Positions 31,476 to 41,729 are shown, counted from the first letter of the stretch. The stretch: DNA of 64,000 nucleotides from Micrasema longulum (GCA_022494885.1 JAGVSM010001250.1:1-64000); one strand, 5' to 3'. Program-made: numbers and translations. Notes: generated by a model not told the origin, from the sequence alone.

Positions 31476-32276
31476 GTTAAATATTTTAGGTATAATGTAT
31501 TGCAGTGTCTTTTTGCATATTTATTGCAATGTGTAGGAACAGCTAGCCCTTCCATATGAGAAAAACTGGTGTTGTAATCATGTACTCGCTTGTGTTTATA
31601 CTCGGAGTGTGATGCATGCTGATACATTAAGTTGTACCAAAGTAGAGCCCTAACTGGTAATTTATTTACAGATTTATACTACAACGATATAGAAATATTG
31701 TGTCTCTGGGGGTATAATTAATAGTAATAAAAAATACACAACAATATAAATTAAATTGTAATAACGTGTGATGCAATAGAATGAAAATCCAGAAAAATAA
31801 ATAAAAGAAAAGAATAAATAATAACATTCCAAAGAAGATAACCAGATATAAATTGAAGATAATGTATGCCCAGGTAATTTGTGGACATTTATATATAATA
31901 CTAATAAAACGTCCAACATCGAACCTCAATGTCTCAAAATAATGTTTATTTTACAGATTCGTGATATCTACGAAATAATGACTATTCATTGTTCTAAAAC
32001 AAAAATGCAAAAGCTCACCAAATTCACAGTGGCGTAAAAAAACCTATTCAGTTTTCACAAAATCACAAAGTAACGACTTGTTTTGAAGTCAAATAATCAA
32101 GGCAAATTGACATAATTTGACATATTATTCATAAACAGAATGACGACTGATTTATTTATTTTTAAATACTGAAACATTCTTAATTTTGCCGCCTAAATTA
32201 TTTTTTTATAGTACTTAGCGACGACAAAATGAATCAGAGGAACTGTGATCGATTTAATTGTGTTTTTTTATTTCAG
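31476..32276. other. AT-rich DNA, no gene recognised
   Basis: Two hydrophobic overlapping ORFs at 31666-31929 (-) are Phe/Ile/Tyr-rich translations of A/T-rich sequence and not credible genes. The 32250-32276 part is a polypyrimidine tract feeding the candidate exon that follows. Confidence 0.5.
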
Positions 32277-32363
32277 AGGTACAACGCATTTCGAATAAGT
32301 TTGGAAGATGAAATGGAAGACGGTGTAAAATTCTTTGATAGTGGATGTATTGATTCAATGTAA
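32277..32363 (+). CDS. Candidate terminal exon of an unidentified gene
   Basis: A good acceptor (TTTTTTTATTTCAG, 32263-32276) is followed by 28 codons and a TAA stop. They read RYNAFRISLEDEMEDG, then VKFFDSGCIDSM. The acidic, low-complexity-free composition and codon use differ from the surrounding A/T DNA. I do not recognise the protein. The 3' side has no canonical polyadenylation signal until about 32500. If genuine, it is the last coding exon of a plus-strand gene whose other exons lie upstream. It could equally be chance or an old pseudogene fragment. Confidence 0.35.
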   Translation, partial: RYNAFRISLEDEMEDGVKFFDSGCIDSM

Positions 32364-32746
32364 TCAGGGGCCGAAGTGCTAACATTGGGTTATTATGAAA
32401 TTTTAATTATTTTATTTAATCTACCTGTTTTCAAACAGGTTCTATAATTTAAACATGGTTGGTTTATACACGTTAACAACTCAACCGTTTGGAAATAAAA
32501 AAATATTAATAATTTTATCTTAAACAAGATAATTGTCCAAGTCAGCCCAATACTATATTTGTTGACTTTTTAGAGGGAATTATCATCATAAATTTTCATC
32601 CAGCTTAAATAACACTCACCGCAATCGTTTAAATAACATCACTTTTTAAACAAATTTCATGAGTACGTATTCTAGTGGGAAGTTTAAATATATCTTCAAT
32701 TTTATCTACAAAGTAAAATTAAGTTTTCTGTATGAAAAATAAAATA
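32364..32746. other. AT-rich DNA, nothing recognised
   Basis: Possible 3' UTR of the candidate exon if that is real. There is a short inverted motif CTACCTG...CAAACAGG near 32420-32440. Confidence 0.4.
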
Positions 32747-33045
32747 TGGAATTTATTATATAAATAAAACACGAGTAATACTTTAATCCACAAATTTGAA
32801 ATATCCAGTGACCGGTTTCATCGCTTTCGCGACATCTTCGATACTGGTATCTTTATCAAAGAGTTAAATGTATTTATACAAAACAGAGGTAAGGATAGAT
32901 AATTCAAAGTTATATGTAAGTAAATTAAATAAAGTTATTTTTATCTTAAGGATCATTGTCAATTTTTTTTCTTTGGGTTAACTAATGAGTTGACAAAATG
33001 CTATTTTAATGAGTTTAAGTATTTTATTTTATTTTTAGTGTCCCA

Positions 33046-33305
33046 TCCTTCGTAAGTGTGGTTTTGTAAATAATGATTTCTGAAAAACAAAGGATAATCT
33101 GTCATTAGTAAAATTATATTACAATGGGTAAAGTAATGGAGAATGCACGTGTGTTATCTGTTCATTGAGTAATTCTACGTCGGGTTTATTTTTTAATCTA
33201 TTAATTTCGAGAATTTCTAATTTGTCAAGTTTATGGCCTTTAGGTGCAATATGAATTATTTTTACATTATTTTTGATTTCAAAGGAATGTTTATTTTCTA
33301 TTAAA
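33046..33305 (-). pseudogene. PLE ORF C-terminus (end of GIY-YIG endonuclease region)
   Basis: The minus strand reads SLIENKHSFEIKNNVKIIHI, then APKGHKLDKLEILEIN and VELLNEQITHVHSPLLYPL-stop. This matches the conserved PLE ending: NH.F......ILH..KG..L..LE.LEI......LLN.Q.....PLL. The catalytic GIY, YIG and Arg motifs lie upstream and are lost. Reading also continues after the stop to LSFVFQKSLFTKPHLRRMGH, suggesting UTR or an older longer end. Confidence 0.8.
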
Positions 33306-33565
33306 CTAACACTAAAAATAAAATAAAATACTTAAACTCATTAAAATAGCATTATATCAACTCATTAGTTAGCCCAAAGAAAAAAAAATGATAATGATCC
33401 TTAAGATAAAAATAACTTTATTTAATTTACTTATATATAACTTTGAATTATCTATCCTTACCTCTGTTTTGTATAAATACATTTAACTCTTTAATAAAGA
33501 TACCATTCTCGAAGATGTCGCGAAAGCGATGAAACCGGTCACTGGATATTCCAAATTTGTGGATT

Positions 33566-33647
33566 AAAGTATCACTCGTGTTTTATTTATATAATAAATT
33601 ACAATGAAAGTATCACTCGTGTTTTATTTATATAATAAATTACAATG
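33566..33647. repeat. 41-bp tandem duplication at PLE end
   Basis: Two adjacent copies of AAAGTATCACTCGTGTTTTA followed by TTTATATAATAAATTACAATG, at 33566 and 33607, exact over most of their length. Confidence 0.9.
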
Positions 33648-33690
33648 AACTTCAAGAATTTTCACTTACAAACTTAAATGTTTTATATAA

Positions 33691-33865
33691 TATGGATAAA
33701 AAAAAAATTCTAAGTATGTTCAATTATCGGTTACCGACGAAAATACTTAGAATTTTCATACAAATATACACATTTTCAAACATAAATATCGATATTAGTT
33801 TATACCGTCTCAGAATATACCGATGATACTGTTTATACCGTTCATAATCGCGGCCATAGTAACCT
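33691..33865 (+). repeat. Dispersed repeat K, copy 2
   Basis: Matches 22360-22535 (GTTCAATTATCGGTTACCGA, AAATATCGATATTAG, CATAATCGCGGCC) without preserving its ORF. Confidence 0.55.
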
Positions 33866-34150
33866 TGCGAGAGCGCCTTTCCTTCGCTGAGCCTGTAACC
33901 GCTAGGGGACGCGTCCCCATGTGATGGATAAATTCCCGGTAAATTAAATTCCTTCCGTGGACCAAATAGGCAGTAGCGTCAAACCCAGAGTGAGCGGATA
34001 CTTACAGTGTCTGTTCCCTATGTTAAGGGTGGCTGAATCCTAACTCGCCAACACGTCTGGCAAGTGTGGTGTTTTAGTGCCAAAAACCTCCAAACCAAAC
34101 CCTGCCAAAAATCGAATCCGAGATCTTAAGCTGTAGTCTGGTAAAACGAA
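33866..34150. other. GC-richer unidentified segment
   Basis: GAGAGCGCCTTTCCTTCGCT, AGGGGACGCGTCCCCATGTG (with the 14-bp palindrome GGGGACGCGTCCCC) and GGCTGAATCCTAACTCGCCA stand out from A/T-rich flanks. The right end contains a box-B-like AAAATCGAATCCGAGATC in inverse orientation, so a minus-strand tRNA-derived SINE is possible. Confidence 0.35.
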
Positions 34151-35685
34151 CACAAAATTAGGAAATCATATGATTTCGCGATTTTAAAATGAATGTTTTT
34201 TTAAATCGCGCAATAATAAAAAAATAAAAAAAACATAAATAAGATAAAAACAATATTTTTTTAAGGTATTTCTGTTAAAAAATATACATAAAAGTTTTAT
34301 GTAACTAAAATATAATTACTTTTAGACCGGCAGATTAAGCCATTTCAAATTTAGACTAAACTTAGGTATCTGGGATCTCAATAATGTCTAAGTAATGAAC
34401 TAAAATTTATTGTAATAATTTAAAAATAATAAGTTAAACATGAATGTGGCCGAAGCTAAATTGTATTTTTTTAAAAGGAAATATAAGCATTTTAATTCAC
34501 ATACATTTTATTTTATTTCTACGTAAAATTATGCCTTGGGTTATATTTGAATTTTTTTTTAATGAAAATACTTCAGTTAAAACCTTTTTTTATAGAATAG
34601 TATTCTCTTTTTAAAAAAAATATATAGTTCTGGTTATAATATTCTATTTAAAACAACATCTTATTTGCGTTTTTATGACCTTCATACCTGCCTTTACCGA
34701 AAACGATAATTAATAAACCTTTATGAGATGAAAACAATACATAAAATAAAAAAATAGATCGCTTAAGGTTGAACTTGCCAAAAAAGAGTATAAATCTTGT
34801 GTTCGGCATGTATGAAAAATAATTTTAAAATAAACAAAAATGTATAGCAAATAAAACATAATAAATAAACAAACAATTGAAAAAAGAAAATTGAAAATAT
34901 TTCACAAAAAAAAAAAACAATGTACGTACACAGGCAAATATATTTTATTTTCAATTTACAGCTAATGTTAATAATACAAAGAAATTTATCCATAAATTTC
35001 TCTTAGTTTATTTCATCCCGTAAATTTCGTGGTAAATTATTTAAAAGCTTCTTTCCTATATACGTTTAGTGATGTTTGGCAGTACTAGTTTTTATTATTT
35101 AATTTTTTTATTTCTTTATGTTTTGTAAAAAAAATCTTTTCAAAAATGAGTGAATAATCAATCCCCTTGTGGAACGTTCGATAAAAAATGACACCGATTC
35201 GCATAAATTAGTTTATACCTGTTAATAAATTTACGCAACACAATTCTTACCACCATCATATTTGTATCTATTTATGTCAATGTCAATATTTGAACAAAAG
35301 AAAAAATAATAGGAAACGAGTCTATCATATTTTCAACAAAATGTTGTGAAAGAGAATTTTCATATTTTTAAGTCGATTTCGCAATGATCCGGTAGACGGA
35401 CCATGTCTGCCTTGTGGAGTAGATATCAATTCTATATATGAGGGTATTAAAGCAAACTTAGAAATCTCCATTGAAGTTACTGAGATATTTGTGAAAATCT
35501 TTGAAAAAACAACTGTGAGATTTATAATTGTGCTTCACCAACTGAATGAAAAATGACAAGTTTGCGATGTCAAGTAGTATTAATTGAAATCTATTTTTGC
35601 AAGAAAGATCCATGCTTGGTATTAGCCTAAGAGACAGAATAATAAATGAGGAACTTAGGATCAGAACCAGAATAGCAGATATCAT
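34151..35685. other. Long AT-rich stretch, no gene recognised
   Basis: Includes a Phe/Leu/Tyr-rich 76-codon minus ORF (34763-34993) typical of A/T-rich noise and a 75-codon minus ORF at 35458-35685 with no domain. No repeats recognised. Confidence 0.5.
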
Positions 35686-36230
35686 AATAATAATAATAAT
35701 GTTTGGATAATTTATATAGCGCCATTTTTGTAAAAATCACCTCAAGGGCGCTGTACAATAAATAAAAATCCCAACACGTCTTACAGCTACAGAGCGCATG
35801 GACGGTTGGGATTCTAGTTCCTCGTCTCCAATTATGATATATTACAATTATGATATATATGAGCTAGATAACAGAACGTCTTGCAGCTACAGAGCGCATG
35901 GACAATAAGAAATCTAGCCTCCATTTACATTTTTTTTTATTTTTAATATTTGACAATGGAGTTTAGAGTTTAAGTGATATTTCAAAAACGAAATAAAAAG
36001 CAAATTTATAAAATTGGAAGTTAGATAACAACAAGTCTAGCAGCTACTGAGCGCATGGACGGTTGAAATTCTCGACCCCATTTACTAAATTTAGATATTT
36101 GATAGCTGATAACATTTACATAATATGATAAAAATAATATGATAGTTAACATCACAAAAAGTCTTGCAGCTTCAAAACGCATCGACAAATGGACTTTTAA
36201 CAACATAAGAATGATTTTAAAAAGTTAATA
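35685..36230 (-). mobile_element. L2/CR1-like LINE 3' UTR with repeated boxes
   Basis: On the minus strand the 3' end reads AGCGCCCTTGAGGTGATTTT, then AAAATGGCGCTATATAAATT, then an ATT-repeat tail (35683-35700). This GCGCC...GGCGC hairpin followed by TATAAAT is the well-known 3' signature of L2/CR1-type LINEs. Upstream lie four copies of a box (plus-strand GTCTTGCAGCTACAGAGCGC, then ATGGAC) at about 35777, 35880, 36034 and 36161, at irregular spacings of about 100 to 158 bp. Confidence 0.65.
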
Positions 36231-36459
36231 ATAAAAAATAATTTTAAAAAACGCAATAATAATTCATTAAGCAAAGAACTAGTAAGTATGGCAATTGAGT
36301 GAACATGTAACAGCACAAAAAGTAAAATATAAAAAACTAAACAAAGATAGCATTCCTTAACTTATTATTAAGGTTAACAAGACAATAGACGATACTCAAA
36401 CTCAAACTTGTCCCTGCTTTATTTTGGTATGCAGTAAACAGGATCTATTGTATTTTTCC
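36231..36459. other. AT-rich DNA
   Basis: No feature recognised. Confidence 0.4.
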
Positions 36460-36745
36460 TAGTAAATAACCATGGATCGTGTAGCAAGACTGAAGTAGCA
36501 ATGAGCAGGACATGTTGCGAGACAAGACCCCACAAGATAGACCCCTAATTTTTTTTAATGGAGACCTTGGGAGAATAAGCGAGGCGTCGGAAGACCTAAA
36601 AAAAGATGATCTAAAGACATAGCTGTTGTGGGGGGTAAAAATTGGCTGCAAGCAGCCACCGACCGAAAAAATGGAAGGATATAGAAGAGGCTTATATCCA
36701 GCAGTGAAGGACAGAAGGCTGAAGAAGAAGAATAAGAAGATATGT
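36460..36745 (+). pseudogene. RTE-type LINE C-terminus and tail
   Basis: The plus frame reads, with stops, MDRVARLK, AGHVARQDP, WRPWENKRGVGRPKKR, W-S-K-D-I-A, GGKNWLQAATDRKKWKDIEE and AYIQQ. This is the standard RTE ORF2 end (WAGHxAR...RW...W.P...R..GRP..RW.DD......W...A.DR..W...EAYVQQW). Trp codons before AGHV and after IQQ are TAG stops. A GAAGAAGAAGAATAAGAAG tail follows, as in RTE elements. The last 65 bp are duplicated at 38813. Confidence 0.8.
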
Positions 36746-37993
36746 CATTTTGTCCGTACTTATACACAATTTATCCCTACAATTTTATCGGAAATTTGCA
36801 TCATGTCATATGCAATGACATGATGTTTTCTGATTACCAAAGACAACCATAATATACAAGTTACATAAAATGATTAATAATCAAAAGCTTTGTTGCTAAT
36901 GAAGAGCAAAAAAGGTCGTTTGTCAATGCCAATTATATTCCTTTTATTGGCATTCCGACTACATCCTTTGGCTTTTGCACAAATAGACAAGTGTATACTA
37001 TGTGTATAATATTTACTTAGCTGTGCAAAGATCACTAGCGTGACGCTGTACATGGGTTTAAGAGGTACTTTGAACCCACTTTAAGCTCGGCTTTTTCTGT
37101 TACAGCGTCTACACCATTATGTGTTCGTTAATGGTCATTTTGTTAGCCTTTCATGACAAATATACTTAACAATCTTACGTCAATATCAGCTCAAGTTGAA
37201 TAACACTTCGAAATATATTCGAGTCCCTACTTATTATAGTTTCTTATACCAAGCAATAACTAAACCCGGTGTAACTATTTATACACATTATAAAAAAAGG
37301 TAACCTAAAAAAATATTTACGACGTAGTATAACTATACTTCGTCGTTTATTTTTCGAACATGCCACATTTCTGCGTACATTTATGAACAAGCTGCGTGCG
37401 CATGTGCAGTTGTAAATACTAATGCGTTATTCTTATAAGTATAAGTAACAAAACAAAATGAACTAAACGAACGTCAAGAGTAACTTACGAAATCCAAGTC
37501 AATTAAAAACGATAACGATATTTAATTATTAATGTTTTATATTATAATAAGGGTGTATTTGGAATTTCTCCTAAAATAACAAACTGTAAATAAACTTTAC
37601 TTTCTGGACGTCATGGACTTTTGAAAGAAAATGTTCAATGTAAATAATTGAAGAAAGACGATTCATAAATATTACACCACGCATAAATTGACATTAGTAA
37701 AAAAAAAAAAATACAAACCGAAATGAAATATGCCATTGATAGATGTTTAGACGACATAGAATTAAGAACAGTCCAGAAACCGCATACGCACATCAACAGA
37801 AGGTGACTAAACTACTCTTAAAGGAGTAGTTTTACTTTTTGACCCATTAGTTTCTTTGTAGACGTCGCACGTCGGCGTCGCTCAGTAGGTACACAACTCC
37901 CGATTTGAATTCAACTATGCCGTGTAGTGTCGTTTTAAAGTGTAGAAATACTACTGGGATCTTAAAGAAACAAGATAGGATCACATTTCATGG
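36680..37993 (+). repeat. 1.3-kb direct duplication, left copy
   Basis: Matches 38813-40123 almost base for base, offset 2130-2131 bp, with a few substitutions and small indels. It starts in the RTE tail and ends inside a family C element at GATCACATTTCATG. Confidence 0.95.
37757..37993 (+). mobile_element. Family C element, left part
   Basis: Starts TAGAATTAAGAACAGTCCAG, then AAACCGCATACGC, the hairpin AACTACTC..GAGTAGTT and GTAGACGTCGCACGTC. It ends abruptly at TTTCATG|GGCGAAGG, the end of the duplicated block. Confidence 0.8.
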
Positions 37994-38277
37994 GCGAAGG
38001 TATAGCCTGTGAGCTCGCCAATACATGACAGATGACATTAACATAACCATAGAAAAACATAGCAGTTGAGCTCTCAGAAGTAAAGCAACGTGAATGCAGC
38101 AATGCTTGAACTACATGTCAATAATATCCTAATAATAAATAATATTATTTGGCCATACGGAACTTTAAAGCACACCTTGGTTTAATTACCAATAGTATTT
38201 TATCGGTTAGGTAGGTGTATTTAAAAAAAATGTTGCGTACCTGAAAAAAGCACAAATAATTATGTTTTTGTAAATGA
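37994..38277. other. Unique DNA between duplication and tandem array
   Basis: No gene recognised. Confidence 0.4.
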
Positions 38278-38712
38278 TGTCAGTAGCGACACTCAGAGAG
38301 CGGCTTTGTGACGTTTTGACATTTTTTATAAGAAATTCATGGCGTAGCCGAAATACTGTTATGAAAACGAGGATGTTTTGTTGATTGACGTTAGCAGGCG
38401 CTACCCAGGGGCGACTTTGTGACGTGAGAAATTATTTTAAAAAAGAGATTCATGGCGTAGCCGAAATATTGTAACTAAAACGAGGATGTTTTTGTTGATT
38501 GACGTTAGCAGGCGCTACCCAGGGGCGACTTTGTGACGTGAGAAATTATTTAAAAATAGAGTTTTATGGCGTAGCCGAAATATTGTAATTAAAACGAGGA
38601 TGTTTTTGTTGATTGACGTTAGCAGGCGCTACCCAGGGCGACTTCTTGACGTGATGAAATTATTAATTTAAATATTTTTGTTCATTTTACATAGCGTAGC
38701 CGAGATAAGAAA
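38278..38712 (+). repeat. 114-bp tandem array, cut by assembly gap
   Basis: About 3.8 units. Markers GACGTTAGCAGGCGCTACCC at 38387, 38501 and 38615 give an exact period of 114. Each unit also has CATGGCGTAGCCGAAATA and GCGACTTTGTGACGTGAGAA. The first and last units are more diverged. The array runs into the N gap, so its true length is unknown. Confidence 0.95.
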
Positions 38713-38812
38713 NNNNNNNNNNNNNNNNNNNNNNNNNNNNNNNNNNNNNNNNNNNNNNNNNNNNNNNNNNNNNNNNNNNNNNNNNNNNNNNNNNNNNNNN
38801 NNNNNNNNNNNN
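38713..38812. other. Assembly gap (100 N)
   Basis: Exactly 100 unknown bases, the conventional size for a gap of unknown length. It is bordered by the tandem array on the left and the second copy of the 1.3-kb duplication on the right. Confidence 1.
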
Positions 38813-40123
38813 ATATAGAAGAGGCTTATATCCAGCAGTGAAGGACAAAAGGCTGAAGAAGAAGAATAAGAAGATATGTCATTTTGTCCGTACTTATACA
38901 CAATTTATCCCTACAATTTTATCGGAAATTTGCATCATGTCATATGCAATGACATGATGTTTTCTGATTACCAAAGACAACCATATTATACAAGTTACAT
39001 AAAATGATTAATAATCAAAAGCTTTGTTGCTAATGAAGAGCAAAAAAGGTCGTTTGTCAATGCCAATTATATTCCTTTTATTGGCATTCCGACAACATCC
39101 TTTGGCTTTTGCACAAATAGACAAGTGTATACTATGTGTATAATATTTACTTAGCTGTGCAAAGATCACTAGCGTGACGCTGTACATGGGTTTAAGAGGT
39201 ACTTTGAACCCGCTTTAAGCTCGGCTTTTTCTGTTACAGCGTCTACACCATTATGTGTTCGTTAATGGTCATTTTGTTAGCCTTTCATGACGAATATACT
39301 TAACAATCTTACGTCAATATCAGCTCAAGTTGAATAACACTTCGAAATATATTCGAGTCCCTACTTATTAGATTTTCTTATACCAAGCAATAACTAAACC
39401 CGGTGTAACTATTTATACACATTATAAAAAAAAGGTAACTTAAAAAAATATTTACGTCGTAGTATAACTATACGTCGTCGTTTATTTTTCGAACATGCCA
39501 CATTTCTGCGTTCATTTATGAACAAGCTGCCTGCGCATGTACAGTTGTAAATACTAATGCGTTATTCTTATAAGTATAAGTAACAAAACAAAATGAACTA
39601 AACGAACGTCAAGAGTAACTTACGAAATCCAAGTCAATTAAAAACGATAACGATATTTAATTATTAATGTTTTATATTATTATTAGGGTGTATTTGGAAT
39701 TTCTCCTAAAATAACAAACTGTAAATAAACTTTACTTTCTGGGCGTCATGGACTTTTGAAAGAAAATGTTCAATGTAAATAATTGAAGAAAGACGATTCA
39801 TAAATATTACACCACGCATAAATTGACATTAGTAAAAAAAAATACAAACCGAAATGAAATATGCCATTGATAGATGTTTAGACGACATAAAACTAAGAAC
39901 AGTCCAGAAACCGCATACGCCCATCAAGAGAAGGCGACTAAACTACTCTTAAAGGAGTAGTTTTACGTTTTGACCCATTAGTTTCTTTGTAGACGTCGCA
40001 CGTCGGCGTCGCTCAGTAGGTACGCAACTCCCGATTTGAATTCAAATATGCCGCGTAGTGTCGTTTAAAAGTGTAAAAATACTACTGGGATCTTAAAGAA
40101 ACAGGATGGGATCACATTTCATG
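38813..40123 (+). repeat. 1.3-kb direct duplication, right copy
   Basis: Second copy of 36680-37993. It begins at the gap edge with the end of the RTE LINE (AGAGGCTTATATCCAGCAGT). Beyond 40123 it continues into the rest of the family C element, which the left copy lacks. Confidence 0.95.
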
Positions 40124-40545
40124 TGTAAGTAGCAAATGAATTATTTAAATTTTTTATTATTTTTCCATCTGTCAGATTTTCAAAGAAAACAACATGGACA
40201 TTTGTTAGTGTTGCCAGGGTAGTCAATTTTTGTACGCTACTTTGCTCATCTAATGAGAGAACTAACGAAAATAGGACCTCTTAAATTAAACAACGCCGTG
40301 GTGGACATTTGACCGACATTATCTTTAAAACACAATGGCATCAATTATTGTTTGACTTGACATAAAAATATCCGCTTTATGAACAATAAAATTTATTTAA
40401 TTTTTTTAAGTTAAGAGTTCATTACTTAAATTAATCTTATTAAATGACCCTTCACTTATCTACTCTGTTGTGTCAATCAATGTTTCCGCGTGTACAATAC
40501 AATTTAAGAGAAATTAACAAATTGTTTTTTTATTTTTTCTGTCAT
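39885..40545 (+). mobile_element. Family C element, longer copy lacking right end
   Basis: Left end AAAACTAAGAACAGTCCAGA through CCATCTGTCAGATTTTC, GTGTTGCCAGGGTAGTC and TTATTAAATGACCCTTCACT. It stops near 40545 without the terminal TGGACTATTCTTAATTCTA. Confidence 0.8.
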
Positions 40546-41251
40546 GCTCCGTGATATTTTATTAAAAAATAATTTCTTAATCCCAGATAAAATAAGTTAA
40601 ATATTACTCTATATGCATTAAAACAACTTCAACTTGATGAAATTTAAAATGCTAGAGTCGCCTGTCTCCATTGAAATATATATTGCAAGTCATTAAAGTA
40701 GCGTTTTAAAATAGTTCTAACTTTATATTTATCTTTTTGGTAAGTTCAGAGTAATTCTTTGTGCAGGGCGCACGTCTGCACGATATGCGGCTGTCAGACA
40801 TAAAATACGTAGCGTCGGCGGCCCGCTAGTTCGTGTGCTTCAGTGTAGAAATTATGGCGTCAATGACGTCACGATAGCCCAGACAAATTGATGTTTTCAA
40901 ACTGCGGACGCCATTAGTAACTTTTGAGATTTCTAAGGCTAAAAAAATAAAAATAACATGATTCTTTGAATGCAATTATAAATCATTTGATGAAACAGTA
41001 ATCACCTTGACTGAGTCAGTCAAAAACGGTTTTTCGTGCACTATTGTTGTAGATTTTAATCATTCACGATTTAAATTAAATGCATTACAATGCGGAAAAT
41101 GGCATAGACAATGTGGCAACCGAGGCACGTGAATAATAACATTTTATTAACATACGCGGCTATGTGGATAATTTAATGATTTATGGTAGATACTAACTGT
41201 TCTATAAACGAGAAAATTTAAGTTTTAAAACATGTAATCAAAAATATTATA
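40546..41251. other. No gene; CRE palindrome in CpG-rich patch
   Basis: 40765-40900 is CpG-rich (GCACGTCTGCACGATATGCG, GTAGCGTCGGCGGCCCGCTA) and contains TGACGTCA at 40864-40871. It resembles the 20.8-21.1 kb segment in character. A promoter is possible, but no exon is seen. Confidence 0.35.
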
Positions 41252-41439
41252 ATGATACTAGCCGGAAACAGGCGGCTATTAAATGCAAGTAGTGATCGAC
41301 CGAAGTTTTGGCCAAAACTTCGCCAAAATCTGCGGTCGGCTTGCGTCGGATTACATTTGGGTGTACTCTTGTTCATATATTTATATTTATTTATTTATAC
41401 TTTTACATTGTTCGTATTCTTTTTTTTATACAGAATAAT

Positions 41440-41643
41440 GTTTTTGTAAACGCCGATTTTTTGCGAGTAAAATTTATTTATTTACTAGGAAAACAAAAAC
41501 AAACCGACACAAGCGTTGACTTAGAGATTACACACGCGATGACTTATGACTGCTATAACTTAAGCACGTTCATTATTGTTCATTGTGATCGCTCAAATGC
41601 TTAGCACGTTTTTAAGCACGTCGATAGTTATTTGTGATTGAGC
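41440..41643 (+). repeat. Family E element, right-end copy
   Basis: Aligns with 60640-60830: GTAAACGCCGATTTTTTGC, ACAAACCGACACAAGCGTTG, CATTGTGATCGCTCA and the terminal AGCACGTCGATAGTTATTTG followed by TGATTGAGC|TA. The left end is not recognisable. Confidence 0.75.
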
Positions 41644-41729
41644 TACTGGTGTATTATAATTCTATGTTCATAACATACAAAATAGCACAATGACGAACTT
41701 CAGACCTACGCGAATTTTTTTAAAAAATT

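Larger units (their letters stand above)
32747..33690 (-). mobile_element. Penelope-like element with inverted terminal repeats (family 1)
   Basis: Left arm 32747-33045 and right arm 33306-33606 are inverted copies of about 300 bp. They share AAAACACGAGT, CCAGTGACCGGTTTCATCGC, AACAGAGGTAAGGATAGATA and TTATCTTAAGGATCATT. Between them lies the C-terminal end of a PLE ORF on the minus strand. PLEs combine a telomerase-like reverse transcriptase with a GIY-YIG endonuclease, and often carry terminal repeats in direct or inverted arrangement, as here. The copy is strongly 5'-truncated. The right arm continues to about 33690 and has a 41-bp tandem duplication at 33566-33647. Hammerhead-like folds lie at 32803-32850 (-) and 33501-33548 (+). 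Confidence 0.85.

Noticed and set aside
31666..31929. Two hydrophobic minus-strand ORFs as a membrane protein
   Set aside because: Phe/Ile/Tyr/Leu-rich translation of A/T-rich DNA in two frames at once; no start context, splice sites or conservation.
34763..34993. 76-codon hydrophobic ORF
   Set aside because: Same low-complexity A/T effect as above.
38278..38712. CRISPR array
   Set aside because: Units are 114 bp and conserved throughout without short repeats and unique spacers; the genome is eukaryotic.
38668..38901. 77-codon minus ORF across the gap
   Set aside because: Thirty-four of its codons are unknown bases; the readable ends belong to the RTE tail copy and the tandem array.
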